From positions 930,001-994,000 of the forward strand of contig NZ_CP168151.1 of the NCBI RefSeq assembly GCF_026913205.2: DNA of 64,000 nucleotides. Reading direction: 5' to 3'. The notes beneath the pieces were generated by a model. It saw only the letters and a list, made by a program, of their open reading frames with translations, was not told the DNA's origin and did not search any database. Both the position numbers and the translations under genes were made by a program. Below are positions 48,538-55,668 of this stretch, one piece after another. The DNA is from Lentilactobacillus sp. SPB1-3 (GTDB taxonomy: Bacteria; Bacillota; Bacilli; Lactobacillales; Lactobacillaceae). Within the stretch, counting starts at the first letter, position 1. The number at the start of each line of letters is the position of its first letter.

Positions 48538-48969
48538 CTAATTTTCAATGGAGATGTAGATTGCGTTGTTATCCCAGCAATCCCAGATACCAATTTGAAT
48601 CGTATCATTGTCAGTGAAGCGCTTCTGAGAATCAATATCCTTAATTTGAGATTTAAAGCCGGACCATTGATCAATAAAGATATTTGCTGAACGGGTGGTG
48701 GCTTCAGAAGAGAGAAACTCTCGTTTTAGTTTTGAATCTGATTTTAAAGGAATACCAGACATCTCATCATTCAAAGTTTCAATAAAACTGGGTGCAGTGT
48801 ATTCATCACCATCATCTGCAAAAGCTTTTAAATTACCAAAATCAGTTTCTGTAGTGGAACTAGGTAGCTGATCTTTAACCAAAGCAATTTCATAACCGTA
48901 TTCAATTTGTTTTTCCTGACCAGCAAGTTTATTAATAATTGCAAGGATTGAATCAACTTCTTCCGCCAT
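48538..48969 (-). CDS. Hypothetical protein
   Basis: 143 residues, acidic, no membrane segment. TAGGAGG precedes the ATG on the minus strand. Ends IGIWDCWDNNAIYISIEN. I do not recognise a family. Single gene at the border between core and accessory sequence. Confidence 0.65.
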   Translation of the reverse strand: MAEEVDSILAIINKLAGQEKQIEYGYEIALVKDQLPSSTTETDFGNLKAFADDGDEYTAPSFIETLNDEMSGIPLKSDSKLKREFLSSEATTRSANIFIDQWSGFKSQIKDIDSQKRFTDNDTIQIGIWDCWDNNAIYISIEN

Positions 48970-49174
48970 ACGAAAACCTCCTAATATTAATCTTAAATCA
49001 AATATAAAATTACTGGTTTAAAAAGGCAAATGATTGGGTTGAAAAGAAGATGCAGACCAATATTTTATAATTTAATATCTAATATTAAACAAGTTACGCG
49101 CAATGTAATCTTCATTTTTGCAACTCACGTTCAGAATGTGAAAAAATGTAGTTAAAGAAATGTGAGGTGATCCA

Positions 49175-49651
49175 ATGAACGATAGAGTAAAGATTAATTA
49201 TTTAAAAATGATTGGCTTCATCATTGGCGTTGAAATATTAGGATTTTGTTCCTCTTTATTGTCTGGTAACATTCGCGAAATATACAATGGATTGGCTTTA
49301 CCGCCATTTTCTCCGCCTGGTCCTTTGTTTGGCATCGTATGGCCAATACTATATGTGTTACTTGGAATTTCTGGGTACTTATTTTGGATACATCGAAATA
49401 TCAGTCCCACTGATAATTGGTTGTTTTGGATTCAACTAGTATTGAACTTACTGTGGACTATCATATTCTTTAACTTCGCTTGGTTTTGGATAGGAGTATT
49501 AATAATTCTAACGATGGACGGTTTAACAATTAAAATAATCATCCAGTTAAACCGTGGTAAGTTAGTTTTAGCTAAATGGTTGATGGTGCCATACTTACTA
49601 TGGATTTTGTTTGCGACATACTTAGCAATTGGAGTGGCAATATTAAACTAA
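49175..49651 (+). CDS. tspO: TspO/MBR family membrane protein
   Basis: 158 residues with five membrane helices and the tryptophan-rich TspO signature: LPPFSPPGPLFGIVWPILYVLLGISGY, then LNLLWTIIFFN. Family members bind porphyrins and steroids and are linked to tetrapyrrole stress and redox sensing. GAGGTG ribosome site. Single gene with a terminator. Confidence 0.93.
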   Translation: MNDRVKINYLKMIGFIIGVEILGFCSSLLSGNIREIYNGLALPPFSPPGPLFGIVWPILYVLLGISGYLFWIHRNISPTDNWLFWIQLVLNLLWTIIFFNFAWFWIGVLIILTMDGLTIKIIIQLNRGKLVLAKWLMVPYLLWILFATYLAIGVAILN

Positions 49652-49654
49652 AAA

Positions 49655-49680
49655 AGCAGCCATGTTGGCTGTTTTTTTAT
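49655..49680 (+). terminator. Rho-independent terminator after tspO
   Basis: CAGCCA/TGGCTG with a three-base loop, A run before and seven T after. Confidence 0.75.
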
Positions 49681-49732
49681 ATTCAATTTAAATTTTCTAA
49701 ACGTCTAATTATTAGACACGGGACACATAAAT

Positions 49733-50104
49733 TTATGGCTGACTCCAACGATTTGGTTTAGAAGGTAATAAGGTCAAAATAAAGAACCAAAGATTTCCAA
49801 TTAGTGGAACTATCGTAATTAAAATCCACCACCCAGAACGATCAGTATCGTGTAATCTGCGAACCTTCAAAGACAGAACACCAAGCCATACAATAAAAAT
49901 GACAATGTCTGAGAAAATAGTAAAGTCAAAACCTGGAGAATTTTGAGTATCCATAAAGTGATGACCCGTGGACATTTCAATAATAGCAACAATGATACCA
50001 CCCAAAATATAATTAATAATAATTGGCCACCAATAGTCGGGACGATCTGCTGTTCCAGAAAAATTGGTGATGTTATGCCAGAACTTCTTGTATGAATCAA
50101 CCAT
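49733..50104 (-). CDS. DUF805 family membrane protein (copy 1)
   Basis: 123 residues with the DUF805 layout: aromatic N-terminus (FWHNITNFSGTADRPDYWWP), three to four membrane helices, and the KVRRLHDTDRSGWWIL motif before the last helix. Function unknown. A close paralogue of the same length lies at 52251-52622, which suggests duplication within this island. Confidence 0.88.
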   Translation of the reverse strand: MVDSYKKFWHNITNFSGTADRPDYWWPIIINYILGGIIVAIIEMSTGHHFMDTQNSPGFDFTIFSDIVIFIVWLGVLSLKVRRLHDTDRSGWWILITIVPLIGNLWFFILTLLPSKPNRWSQP

Positions 50105-50213
50105 TTATATCATCTCCTTGAGGTAGTTATACCATAGACACGGAGAAATGGGGCGGATTTAGTTGCTTAGATGATTATGTATAATTTAACCTATTAATTT
50201 AGTGAAATTCATT

Positions 50214-50248
50214 AAAAAAATGCCAGACAAGATTGTCGGCATTTTTGT
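50214..50248 (-). terminator. Rho-independent terminator of the XRE gene
   Basis: On the minus strand AAAATGCCGACAA pairs with TTGTCTGGCATTTT, followed by further T. It lies 15 bases past the XRE gene stop. Confidence 0.8.
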
Positions 50249-50262
50249 TTTATATGAAATTA

Positions 50263-50583
50263 TTATCTTAGATATGAGATCATCCAAACAATAAAACCAG
50301 CGATTGCAAAGAGTAGCCACCAGTAACGTGCGGCGAAATCCCAGAAGTTCATTTTGCCGTAGTAGGGATGTTCATCTTCTTTATTTCCTAAAACTAATTC
50401 ATCGAGTGAGCAATTTAATAGTTTCGATAATTTAACAAGATTATCTAAGTCAGGCGTTGATTCTCCTGACTCCCAACGATTAACCGCATCACGAGGTACA
50501 AATAATTTTTGCGCAATATCATCTTGTGAGAGATTCTTAGCAATTCTCAGTTTATTCAATTGTTCCGAAAATAAAATATTCAT
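50263..50583 (-). CDS. XRE-family regulator with C-terminal membrane helix
   Basis: 106 residues. N-terminal helix-turn-helix (LRIAKNLSQDDIAQKLFVPRDAVNRWESGESTPDLDNLVKLSKLL, about 12-55), a short linker, and one membrane helix near 85-104 (YWWLLFAIAGFIVWMISYL). TAGGAGGTG ribosome site. A membrane-tethered regulator could read envelope state; target unknown. Confidence 0.85.
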   Translation of the reverse strand: MNILFSEQLNKLRIAKNLSQDDIAQKLFVPRDAVNRWESGESTPDLDNLVKLSKLLNCSLDELVLGNKEDEHPYYGKMNFWDFAARYWWLLFAIAGFIVWMISYLR

Positions 50584-50705
50584 GAGCGCACCTCCTAACT
50601 ACCTTAATTATCAGGGAATAATGCGTTCGGGGTAAAGTATAATGCACGGGAATTTATAATTATTAATACTTTAATTATTTGGAATTTATGATTAATGTGT
50701 TAATT

Positions 50706-51065
50706 CTAATCATTAGAAACGATTTTTTTCATTGAGAACTTATGAAATAGAGCTGATTTAACTTTAAGAGTAATTCCATAAAAATTCTTAGAGCGGTTAA
50801 TACGAGCTGTAAAATAGGCGACGTTACCTGACCCCTGATTATCTGATGATGAACTTATAGTAATTTTACTAGATTTACTCAAAAGCCTAAATATTTTTTG
50901 GTTTCCAGATATATTAGACAATGCCTTATAGTGTCCTGATTGAATTTGCTGATTTAAGTAGTTTTCGGTATACAAATCCATATCACGAGTTTCGTTCCAC
51001 TGCCAATGAAAAATACATACTATCAAAATTATAAACATCGAGATTAATTGTTTGTAGATCGACAA
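50706..51065 (-). CDS. Small membrane-anchored protein (paralogue pair, copy 2)
   Basis: About 119 residues. I choose the TTG at 51065 because GGGAG lies nine bases upstream and it makes the N-terminus match the paralogue at 51246-51623 (31 against 33 residues before YTxNY). An in-frame ATG at 51074 overlaps the ribosome site, and the frame opens at 51116. One N-terminal helix (QLISMFIILIVCIF), then an extracytoplasmic part sharing YTENYL, DNQGSG and AYFTARI with its paralogue. Function unknown. Confidence 0.65.
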   Translation of the reverse strand: MSIYKQLISMFIILIVCIFHWQWNETRDMDLYTENYLNQQIQSGHYKALSNISGNQKIFRLLSKSSKITISSSSDNQGSGNVAYFTARINRSKNFYGITLKVKSALFHKFSMKKIVSND

Positions 51066-51245
51066 GATAGTCATCTCCCAAGTGTTATCTAAGATCCAAT
51101 CTATAGTGTAGAACAACTAGTTATAGCAGAAGATAATGCACAAAAAGTTAACCGTTTCTTTAAAGATCATGGTATACAATCAAATTGAAAATCCCTGTAC
51201 AGATTAAATTACAGCATGCATCGTTCATATATGTAATGAACGATT

Positions 51246-51623
51246 CTAACTTGTCATGTTACCTAGATTGGTTATTCTTATTAATTTATATTGGTGTAGC
51301 AGAATTGACTTCATATTAATGTCTACGCCGATATTCCCTTTAAAACCACTCACTTTGGCAGGAAAATATGCAATTCTTCCTGCGCCTTGGTTATCCGCAG
51401 TGAACTTTAGTGTGATTTTCTTCTGTGTTTTTAACTTGTTATATACTTCCTTATCTCGGACTATATTTTTCAATCTGGAGTACTTTTTATCTGTTAGGGC
51501 AGTATTGATATAGTTTTGTGTATAGGTTTCCATACTTTTGTCAGACATTACCCATTGAAAAATTGTTATTAAGACTAATAATCCAATTAAAAATACAAGC
51601 ATGACATTAAATCCATTTTTCAA
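51246..51623 (-). CDS. Small membrane-anchored protein (paralogue pair, copy 1)
   Basis: 125 residues: N-terminal helix (VMLVFLIGLLVLITIFQWV), then an extracytoplasmic domain with YTQNYI, KKITLKFTADNQGAGRIAYFPAKV. Homologous along its length to the protein at 50706-51065. The ATG-like start is TTG at 51623 after AGGAGG if read as MKNGF; the ribosome site spacing is good. No family recognised. Confidence 0.68.
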   Translation of the reverse strand: MKNGFNVMLVFLIGLLVLITIFQWVMSDKSMETYTQNYINTALTDKKYSRLKNIVRDKEVYNKLKTQKKITLKFTADNQGAGRIAYFPAKVSGFKGNIGVDINMKSILLHQYKLIRITNLGNMTS

Positions 51624-51645
51624 TGTAAAGTCCTCCTTTTGAAAT

Positions 51646-51689
51646 TCCCTATGCTTGAATCGGACGGGCGTTGGCCACCACGTAGGGGA
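51646..51689 (-). ncRNA. Degenerate tRNA-like element C
   Basis: On the minus strand: a purine/pyrimidine pair TCCC-TA with TAGGGA (one bulge), a linker with GTGGTGG and CAACGC, and a loop TCCGATT at 51664-51658 whose flanking stem has two mismatches in five. It matches elements A and B in position and linker but is poorly preserved, and it lacks the 33-bp tail. Confidence 0.3.
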
Positions 51690-51740
51690 GGTGATTAATA
51701 TGATATATAACCAATATTATTATAGTGAGTTAATTAATAA

Positions 51741-52139
51741 TTACTTCAAGAAATTTGTGTAAGTTAATTTATTTACTTTTTGAAATGAAAATCCTTGGGT
51801 ATATAGTCGATTGTTAACTTTCTTGAAAGTTGCAGCTTCAGTACCTTGATTTGAATAATAGATCGTAACATATGGTTTAACATAAGTTACTTTTTTAATA
51901 TTAAATGTAGGTGCCTTATCAAGTGAATATTTCTTCATATAATTTGAAGAAATTGCAAATTTGATATGCTTCATACTAATTGCCATTGAGAGAGGCTTTT
52001 TCTTGTTTAAAGAAACGTAATAACCTCTAATGCTTTGCGGAACCGTCTTATACGTTGCAGCGTTGGCATTGACTGCACTGGACATTCCAGTGAATGACAG
52101 AGCAACTAAACCAGCTAGCACATAATGCTTTAAATTCAT
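51741..52139 (-). CDS. Small secreted protein
   Basis: 132 residues from the ATG at 52139 (after CTGGGGA). Signal peptide MNLKHYVLAGLVALSFTGMSSAVNANAA, cut near AxA, then a basic, beta-rich domain with SLNKKKPLSMAISMKHIKFAIS. The frame extends upstream to an ATG at 52178 (MTIKAEYIWGYKI), which would put 13 polar residues before the signal peptide; see the leader-peptide finding. Function unknown; resembles small Lactobacillus proteins with a DUF-type cell-surface fold. Confidence 0.68.
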   Translation of the reverse strand: MNLKHYVLAGLVALSFTGMSSAVNANAATYKTVPQSIRGYYVSLNKKKPLSMAISMKHIKFAISSNYMKKYSLDKAPTFNIKKVTYVKPYVTIYYSNQGTEAATFKKVNNRLYTQGFSFQKVNKLTYTNFLK

Positions 52140-52157
52140 AATCTTGTATCCCCAGAT

Positions 52158-52190
52158 ATATTCAGCTTTTATTGTCATCAGTGTTTGGAC
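52158..52190 (-). repeat. 33-bp tail repeat, copy B
   Basis: Identical at 31 of 33 positions to 52641-52673. On the minus strand it starts GTCCAAACACTGATGAC and ends AAAAGCTGAATAT. It follows tRNA-like element B by three bases. Confidence 0.85.
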
Positions 52191-52193
52191 AAT

Positions 52194-52238
52194 TCTCCTG
52201 GTTCGAATCGAACGAACGCGAGCTCACCAGAGAGGAGA
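52194..52238 (-). ncRNA. tRNA-like element B
   Basis: Minus strand, 5' to 3': TCTCCTC (52238-52232), 14-base linker TCTGGTGAGCTCGC, T-arm GTTCG-TTCGATT-CGAAC (52217-52201), then CAGGAGA (52200-52194). The outer helix has six pairs (TCTCCT/AGGAGA) and the T-arm five perfect pairs with the tRNA loop TTCGATT. No anticodon arm and no CCA. Compared with element A both helices differ in sequence but keep pairing. Confidence 0.5.
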
Positions 52239-52250
52239 CTTAAAAGCTAT

Positions 52251-52622
52251 TTATTTGTTTTCCCAACGGTTTCTACGAGTTGGTAGAACCATCAGAACGA
52301 AGAACCAAATGGTACCAATAAGGGGAATTAAATCAATTAAAATCCACCAACCAACGTGATCAGAATCATGTAGTCGTCTAATTTTAACTGAAATTGTTCC
52401 AATCCAAACGATTAGTGAAACAATGCGAGCAACAGTGTTAACTGATAAATCGTTCAGATTATAGATATCATTGATGGGGTGACCTAGTAAAGTATTGATA
52501 ATAGCAATAATTAATCCACCTAATACATAATTAATAATTACAGGCCACCAATAATCAGCTCTACCTGATGTTCCAGAAAAGTTTAAAATATTTTCCCAGA
52601 ATCTTTTATAAGAATTTACCAT
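52251..52622 (-). CDS. DUF805 family membrane protein (copy 2)
   Basis: 123 residues, paralogous to the protein at 49733-50104: FWENILNFSGTSGRADYWWP at the N-terminus, three or four membrane helices, and KIRRLHDSDHVGWWIL before the last one. Function unknown. Its start is three bases after the stop of a possible 11-codon leader peptide whose 3' part holds the GGGAGG ribosome site. Confidence 0.88.
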   Translation of the reverse strand: MVNSYKRFWENILNFSGTSGRADYWWPVIINYVLGGLIIAIINTLLGHPINDIYNLNDLSVNTVARIVSLIVWIGTISVKIRRLHDSDHVGWWILIDLIPLIGTIWFFVLMVLPTRRNRWENK

Positions 52623-52625
52623 TTC

Positions 52626-52661
52626 CTAATCCTCCCATACATATTCAGCTTTTAACGTCAT
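52626..52661 (-). CDS. Possible leader peptide (11 codons)
   Basis: ATG at 52661 to TAG at 52626 on the minus strand, reading MTLKAEYVWED. The matching stretch downstream of element B reads MTIKAEYIWG. The changes are conservative (L to I, V to I), which hints at coding. The ribosome site of the DUF805 gene lies inside it and its stop is three bases before that gene, so translation could be coupled. Short and unproven. Confidence 0.3.
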   Translation of the reverse strand: MTLKAEYVWED

Positions 52662-52673
52662 CAGTGTTTGGAC
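52641..52673 (-). repeat. 33-bp tail repeat, copy A
   Basis: Matches 52158-52190 at 31 of 33 positions. It follows tRNA-like element A by four bases on the minus strand. Confidence 0.85.
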
Positions 52674-52677
52674 GTAT

Positions 52678-52719
52678 ACTCACCAGCGGAATCGAACCAC
52701 TGCGAATACCATAGTGAGT
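52678..52719 (-). ncRNA. tRNA-like element A
   Basis: Minus strand, 5' to 3': ACTCACT (52719-52713), 11-base linker ATGGTATTCGC, T-arm AGTGG-TTCGATT-CCGCT (52701-52685), then GGTGAGT (52684-52678) and an A. The acceptor-like helix has seven pairs (one G-U) and the T-arm five (one G-U), with the seven-base tRNA T-loop. The GG of the linker could dock with the T-loop as in a tRNA elbow (inference). It begins two bases after the stop of the PH-like/SHOCT gene. Confidence 0.55.
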
Positions 52720-52721
52720 TA

Positions 52722-53189
52722 TTACATATCTAGAATCTGCTTCTTTTTGTTATTAAATTCTTTTTGAGTGATTGTGCCATCATCCAATAATGCTTTGAAT
52801 TTCTTAAGTTCGTCAGCATCTGACAATTTGTTTTCAGAGTTGTGATTGAGTAGATAATCTTCAACGAAATTTTTTATTTGTTCAATCTCATCGTTATGAA
52901 TTTCTCGGAATACTACGTTATTTGCTTTATTGAAAGCTCCGTTACTAAATCCGGGTAGGGCACCAAAACCATTAGTTTTTTGATTGCCTGCAGCAGTAAC
53001 AAAATTTATTTGACCGGCGATTAATTTTGATCGTTTAAAATTAATTCCAATCACACTTGAAAGTGGGATGACCTGCTCACCATTTTGGCCACGATTAAGA
53101 AAACTTCTAACTCCTAATCGAGTAATGACAATTTTAGCATCATCAACATCAATGATTACATGTTCAGGTATTTTAACTTCTACGTGCAT
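52722..53189 (-). CDS. PH-like domain protein with C-terminal SHOCT motif
   Basis: 155 residues from the ATG at 53189, preceded by AAGGAGG; an upstream extension of the frame lacks a ribosome site. Residues about 1-110 look like a bacterial PH-type beta domain (VIIDVDDAKIVITRLGVRSFLNRG... GINFKRSKLIAGQINFVT). The end, LKKFKALLDDGTITQKEFNNKKKQIL, is a SHOCT motif, usual in proteins that oligomerise or bind membranes. Specific function unknown. Confidence 0.82.
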   Translation of the reverse strand: MHVEVKIPEHVIIDVDDAKIVITRLGVRSFLNRGQNGEQVIPLSSVIGINFKRSKLIAGQINFVTAAGNQKTNGFGALPGFSNGAFNKANNVVFREIHNDEIEQIKNFVEDYLLNHNSENKLSDADELKKFKALLDDGTITQKEFNNKKKQILDM

Positions 53190-53500
53190 TTTATATCCCT
53201 CCTTATTAAAAATTAGTTGTATCTTGCTTTGAAAATGGCACATGTTTAATAACTATTGAGTTTAATACAACATTTTCTATTATTCATTTTTTATTTATCA
53301 ATTCTGTTAGCTTTAATTTCAGTAGAATCAAGATAAATTTAATTTTTGAAAGGTTTTCGAAATAGAAAGGTTAATATGGGAACAACTTTAAAATAACTTC
53401 AGATAAACATTAACTTATTTTACTATATCATTATGTTATGCATAAGTTAATAAAGTACAGTCTATAATATATGATAAAATGAAATCAATAACAATTCTCA
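53190..53500. other. AT-rich intergenic stretch without a gene
   Basis: About 310 bases, strongly AT-rich, with stop codons in all frames. From about 53470 onward it resembles the sequence after the endolysin gene at 58553, so it is probably the relic of a duplicated 3' end plus terminator. No RNA gene recognised. Confidence 0.6.
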
Positions 53501-53538
53501 AAAGGCGCTCACTTCTTCGGAGGTGGGCGCTTTTTTTA
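53501..53538 (+). terminator. Rho-independent terminator before surface protein gene 1
   Basis: AAGGCGCTCACTTC/GAGGTGGGCGCTT around TTCG, followed by seven T. Nearly the same hairpin occurs at 58584, and related ones at 60424 and 62374. There is no gene directly upstream on the plus strand for it to end. Confidence 0.82.
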
Positions 53539-53568
53539 TTGACTTTGAAAATTCATCTTCTGTTTTTG

Positions 53569-53577
53569 TGGTACAAT
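53569..53577 (+). promoter_or_regulatory. Extended -10 promoter of surface protein gene 1
   Basis: TGGTACAAT, identical to that of surface gene 2 (58655) and close to TGGTATTAT of gene 3 (60485). The start codon is 31 bases downstream. Confidence 0.55.
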
Positions 53578-53608
53578 TTTTTATAGTTAAAAAATTGGGA
53601 GAGTTATT

Positions 53609-55183
53609 ATGTCAAAAAATAAAATTAGAAATTTCTTGTATTCGTCGGTCATATCTCTTAGTGTTATTGGAGCGCTTTTCGTTAATGCAAATGCTTCCAA
53701 AATTGCTTATGCTGACTCTGAAACCGGTTCAACGTCCACGTCAACTATCCAAAATGATGGTATTGCAAATGTTATGTACACTTTTGGGACAGAAAACCCA
53801 CATTCTACGTTTACCAGTATGTCAACTAACGATCCTGACGATCCAATAATCGTGCCAAAAAACGTTTCTGCAATCCAAGTCAAAAATCTTTATATCAAAC
53901 CTAATCAGATTCCAGGATCGTGGAATGTTAGTGTTTCAAATCCTGACACTAAGGAACCTGGCGCTAACACAATTGACCCATCATACAAAGTATCAAATAT
54001 ACTAAGTGATGCAGATGGGACGATATTTCACTTTGTATTTACTCCACAGGATAATAACATTGCTCCTTATAATCTTTATTTCAAGTATGTAAACGTTAGG
54101 AATATCACTGCTACGGACGGAGAAATATCTTTGGGTGATAATTTGGACACTAGTATTTTCAATGCTAGTGCCACTTTACAAGATGGTTCTGTCAACGATC
54201 CAATTACTAGCTTTAATATTCCTAATTTGGATTCTTCAAAGGCTGGAACTTATGATGTCACGATAACTTCTAGATCCGGTCAAACTAAAACAGTTAAATT
54301 GACTGTTAACGGTACTAAAAAGTCATTTACCGCTAGTGATGCTACGATCACTGTTGGTGATAAATTTAATATAGACATCTTTAAAGCAAAGGCAACCAAC
54401 TCGGACGGTAGTGACGATCCAATTACGAGCTATAGTCCTGATCCTGTCGATACCAGCAAACTAGGTGATCAACAAATCACACTCATTACTAAATCTGGTC
54501 AACAAAAGACAGTTAAGTTAACCGTTCAGGCGAAGCCAACTGCTGGTGGAGGATCAACGGGGAATAACAATCCTTCAACGGGTAGTGGAACAGTAACTAC
54601 TCCATCACAACCAAGCACACCAGCGCAACCTGTTCAACCATCACAACCAGTATTACCAACACCGAGCGTACCTGGTAATGATTCAACGGGATTACCAAAC
54701 TGGGCTGCTGTAAAGGGACAATCAATTTATGGTATAAAAGGGTTCTACTTGTATAGTGATACTAATTTCTATACAAACGAACGTATCAAGCATTATGCTA
54801 AGACTAGTCGTGTAAACAGACCTCAATTTATCGTTAAGGGTTACAATTACGACGATAATGGTAAGTTAAGATATAAAGTTCAACAATATAATCCATACAA
54901 AGGTAAATATGTCGCCGGAACTAAGGGTTACATTACCGCTAATGAGAAATATGTTGTTAAGGCTTACTACGCTACTACACCAAAGAATAAGCGAATTAAA
55001 GTTATTAACAAAAATGGTGTTAAGTCGTACCGTAATGTTAAATTATCTGATAAAGCAAAGCTCTATAAACAGGGTAGCACTTTAAAAGTTAAATCAATTA
55101 AGAAATACAAGTTGGCTACACGTTACCGATTGACTAATGGTCAATACGTAACAGGAAACAAGAAATTTATTATTTGGAAATAA
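53609..55183 (+). CDS. Secreted surface protein with two Ig-like repeats and a DUF5776-like C-terminal module
   Basis: 524 residues. A signal peptide (MSKNKIRNFLYSSVISLSVIGALFVNANAS), a unique domain (about 45-160), two bacterial Ig-like repeats (about 165-240 and 241-312, each with GDxxDxxIF...DPIT..GQxKTVKLTV), a Gly/Ser then Pro-Ser-Gln linker (315-353), and the shared 171-residue module (354-524). There is no LPxTG sorting signal; the basic C-terminal module probably holds it to the wall non-covalently (inference). Likely adhesion or binding role, ligand unknown. Confidence 0.85.
   Translation: MSKNKIRNFLYSSVISLSVIGALFVNANASKIAYADSETGSTSTSTIQNDGIANVMYTFGTENPHSTFTSMSTNDPDDPIIVPKNVSAIQVKNLYIKPNQIPGSWNVSVSNPDTKEPGANTIDPSYKVSNILSDADGTIFHFVFTPQDNNIAPYNLYFKYVNVRNITATDGEISLGDNLDTSIFNASATLQDGSVNDPITSFNIPNLDSSKAGTYDVTITSRSGQTKTVKLTVNGTKKSFTASDATITVGDKFNIDIFKAKATNSDGSDDPITSYSPDPVDTSKLGDQQITLITKSGQQKTVKLTVQAKPTAGGGSTGNNNPSTGSGTVTTPSQPSTPAQPVQPSQPVLPTPSVPGNDSTGLPNWAAVKGQSIYGIKGFYLYSDTNFYTNERIKHYAKTSRVNRPQFIVKGYNYDDNGKLRYKVQQYNPYKGKYVAGTKGYITANEKYVVKAYYATTPKNKRIKVINKNGVKSYRNVKLSDKAKLYKQGSTLKVKSIKKYKLATRYRLTNGQYVTGNKKFIIWK
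54668..55183 (+). repeat. 516-bp C-terminal module, copy 1
   Basis: Same length and very similar in sequence to 59901-60416 and 61849-62364. It encodes VPGNDSTGLPNWAAVKGQS... to KFIIWK, a Lys/Tyr-rich DUF5776-like domain with the VNRPQFIVKGY and GTKGYITA motifs. Confidence 0.92.
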
Positions 55184-55188
55184 ATATA

Positions 55189-55227
55189 AAAAAGCCACTC
55201 ATCTTATTGCGAGATGAGTGGCTTTTT
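55189..55227 (+). terminator. Rho-independent terminator after surface protein gene 1
   Basis: AAAAGCCACTCATCT/AGATGAGTGGCTTTTT around TATTGCG. Confidence 0.88.
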
Positions 55228-55259
55228 GTGTTAGAATTTATTTGAGGAGATGATGATTA

Positions 55260-55442
55260 ATGATGGGATTACATCGTTCAAGAACTAATCGTGTTTTTGC
55301 GGGTGTTCTTGGAGGAATAGCTGAAAAATTCGGCTGGAATGCAAATGTTTTACGTGCTCTTTGGAGTGTTCTTACATTGACACCTTTTCCGGGATTAATA
55401 ATTTATTTAGTATTATGGTTAGTAGTTCCTGAAGAGGATTAA
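55260..55442 (+). CDS. PspC-domain membrane protein
   Basis: 60 residues forming one PspC domain: LHRSRTNRVFAGVLGGIAEKFGWNANVLRALW, then one membrane helix and VVPEED. Stand-alone PspC proteins belong to envelope-stress systems; no pspA or other partner is nearby. The start could be 55260 or 55263 (ATG ATG), after GAGGAG. Confidence 0.88.
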   Translation: MMGLHRSRTNRVFAGVLGGIAEKFGWNANVLRALWSVLTLTPFPGLIIYLVLWLVVPEED

Positions 55443-55463
55443 TTAACTATTAAATAACAGGCG

Positions 55464-55500
55464 TAAAAAGGTGTCTTTTTAAATAAGACATCTTTTTATT
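55464..55500 (+). terminator. Rho-independent terminator after the PspC gene
   Basis: AAAAGGTGTCTT/AAGACATCTTTT around TTTAAAT, followed by TATT. Confidence 0.75.
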
Positions 55501-55668
55501 AGTGTTTTTAACCAATCCTGAAGTTAAAATGAAATGAATGATATAATTATTTTACACGCTTAATCGTAATTTTTGGTAAATCTGCCCAATTGGGCTTTTA
55601 TTTTTGAACACTAAAGAACATACGTTCGATTATTTTTCAACTATTGAAAAAGAAATATAGAGAAGAGA

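Noticed and set aside
52194-52217. The GGTTCGAATC sequence here as an att copy of the tRNA-Arg 3' end
   Set aside because: Only the universal T-loop bases match; flanking bases differ from the tRNA-Arg at 62959.
52194-52719. Elements A and B as ordinary tRNA genes
   Set aside because: They have the T-arm and an acceptor-like helix but only 11-14 bases in place of the D-arm, anticodon arm and variable loop, so they cannot decode.
55585-55612. GCCCAATTGGGC hairpin followed by T-rich sequence as a terminator
   Set aside because: The stem is a four-base pair with an AATT loop and no gene ends nearby; too weak to list.
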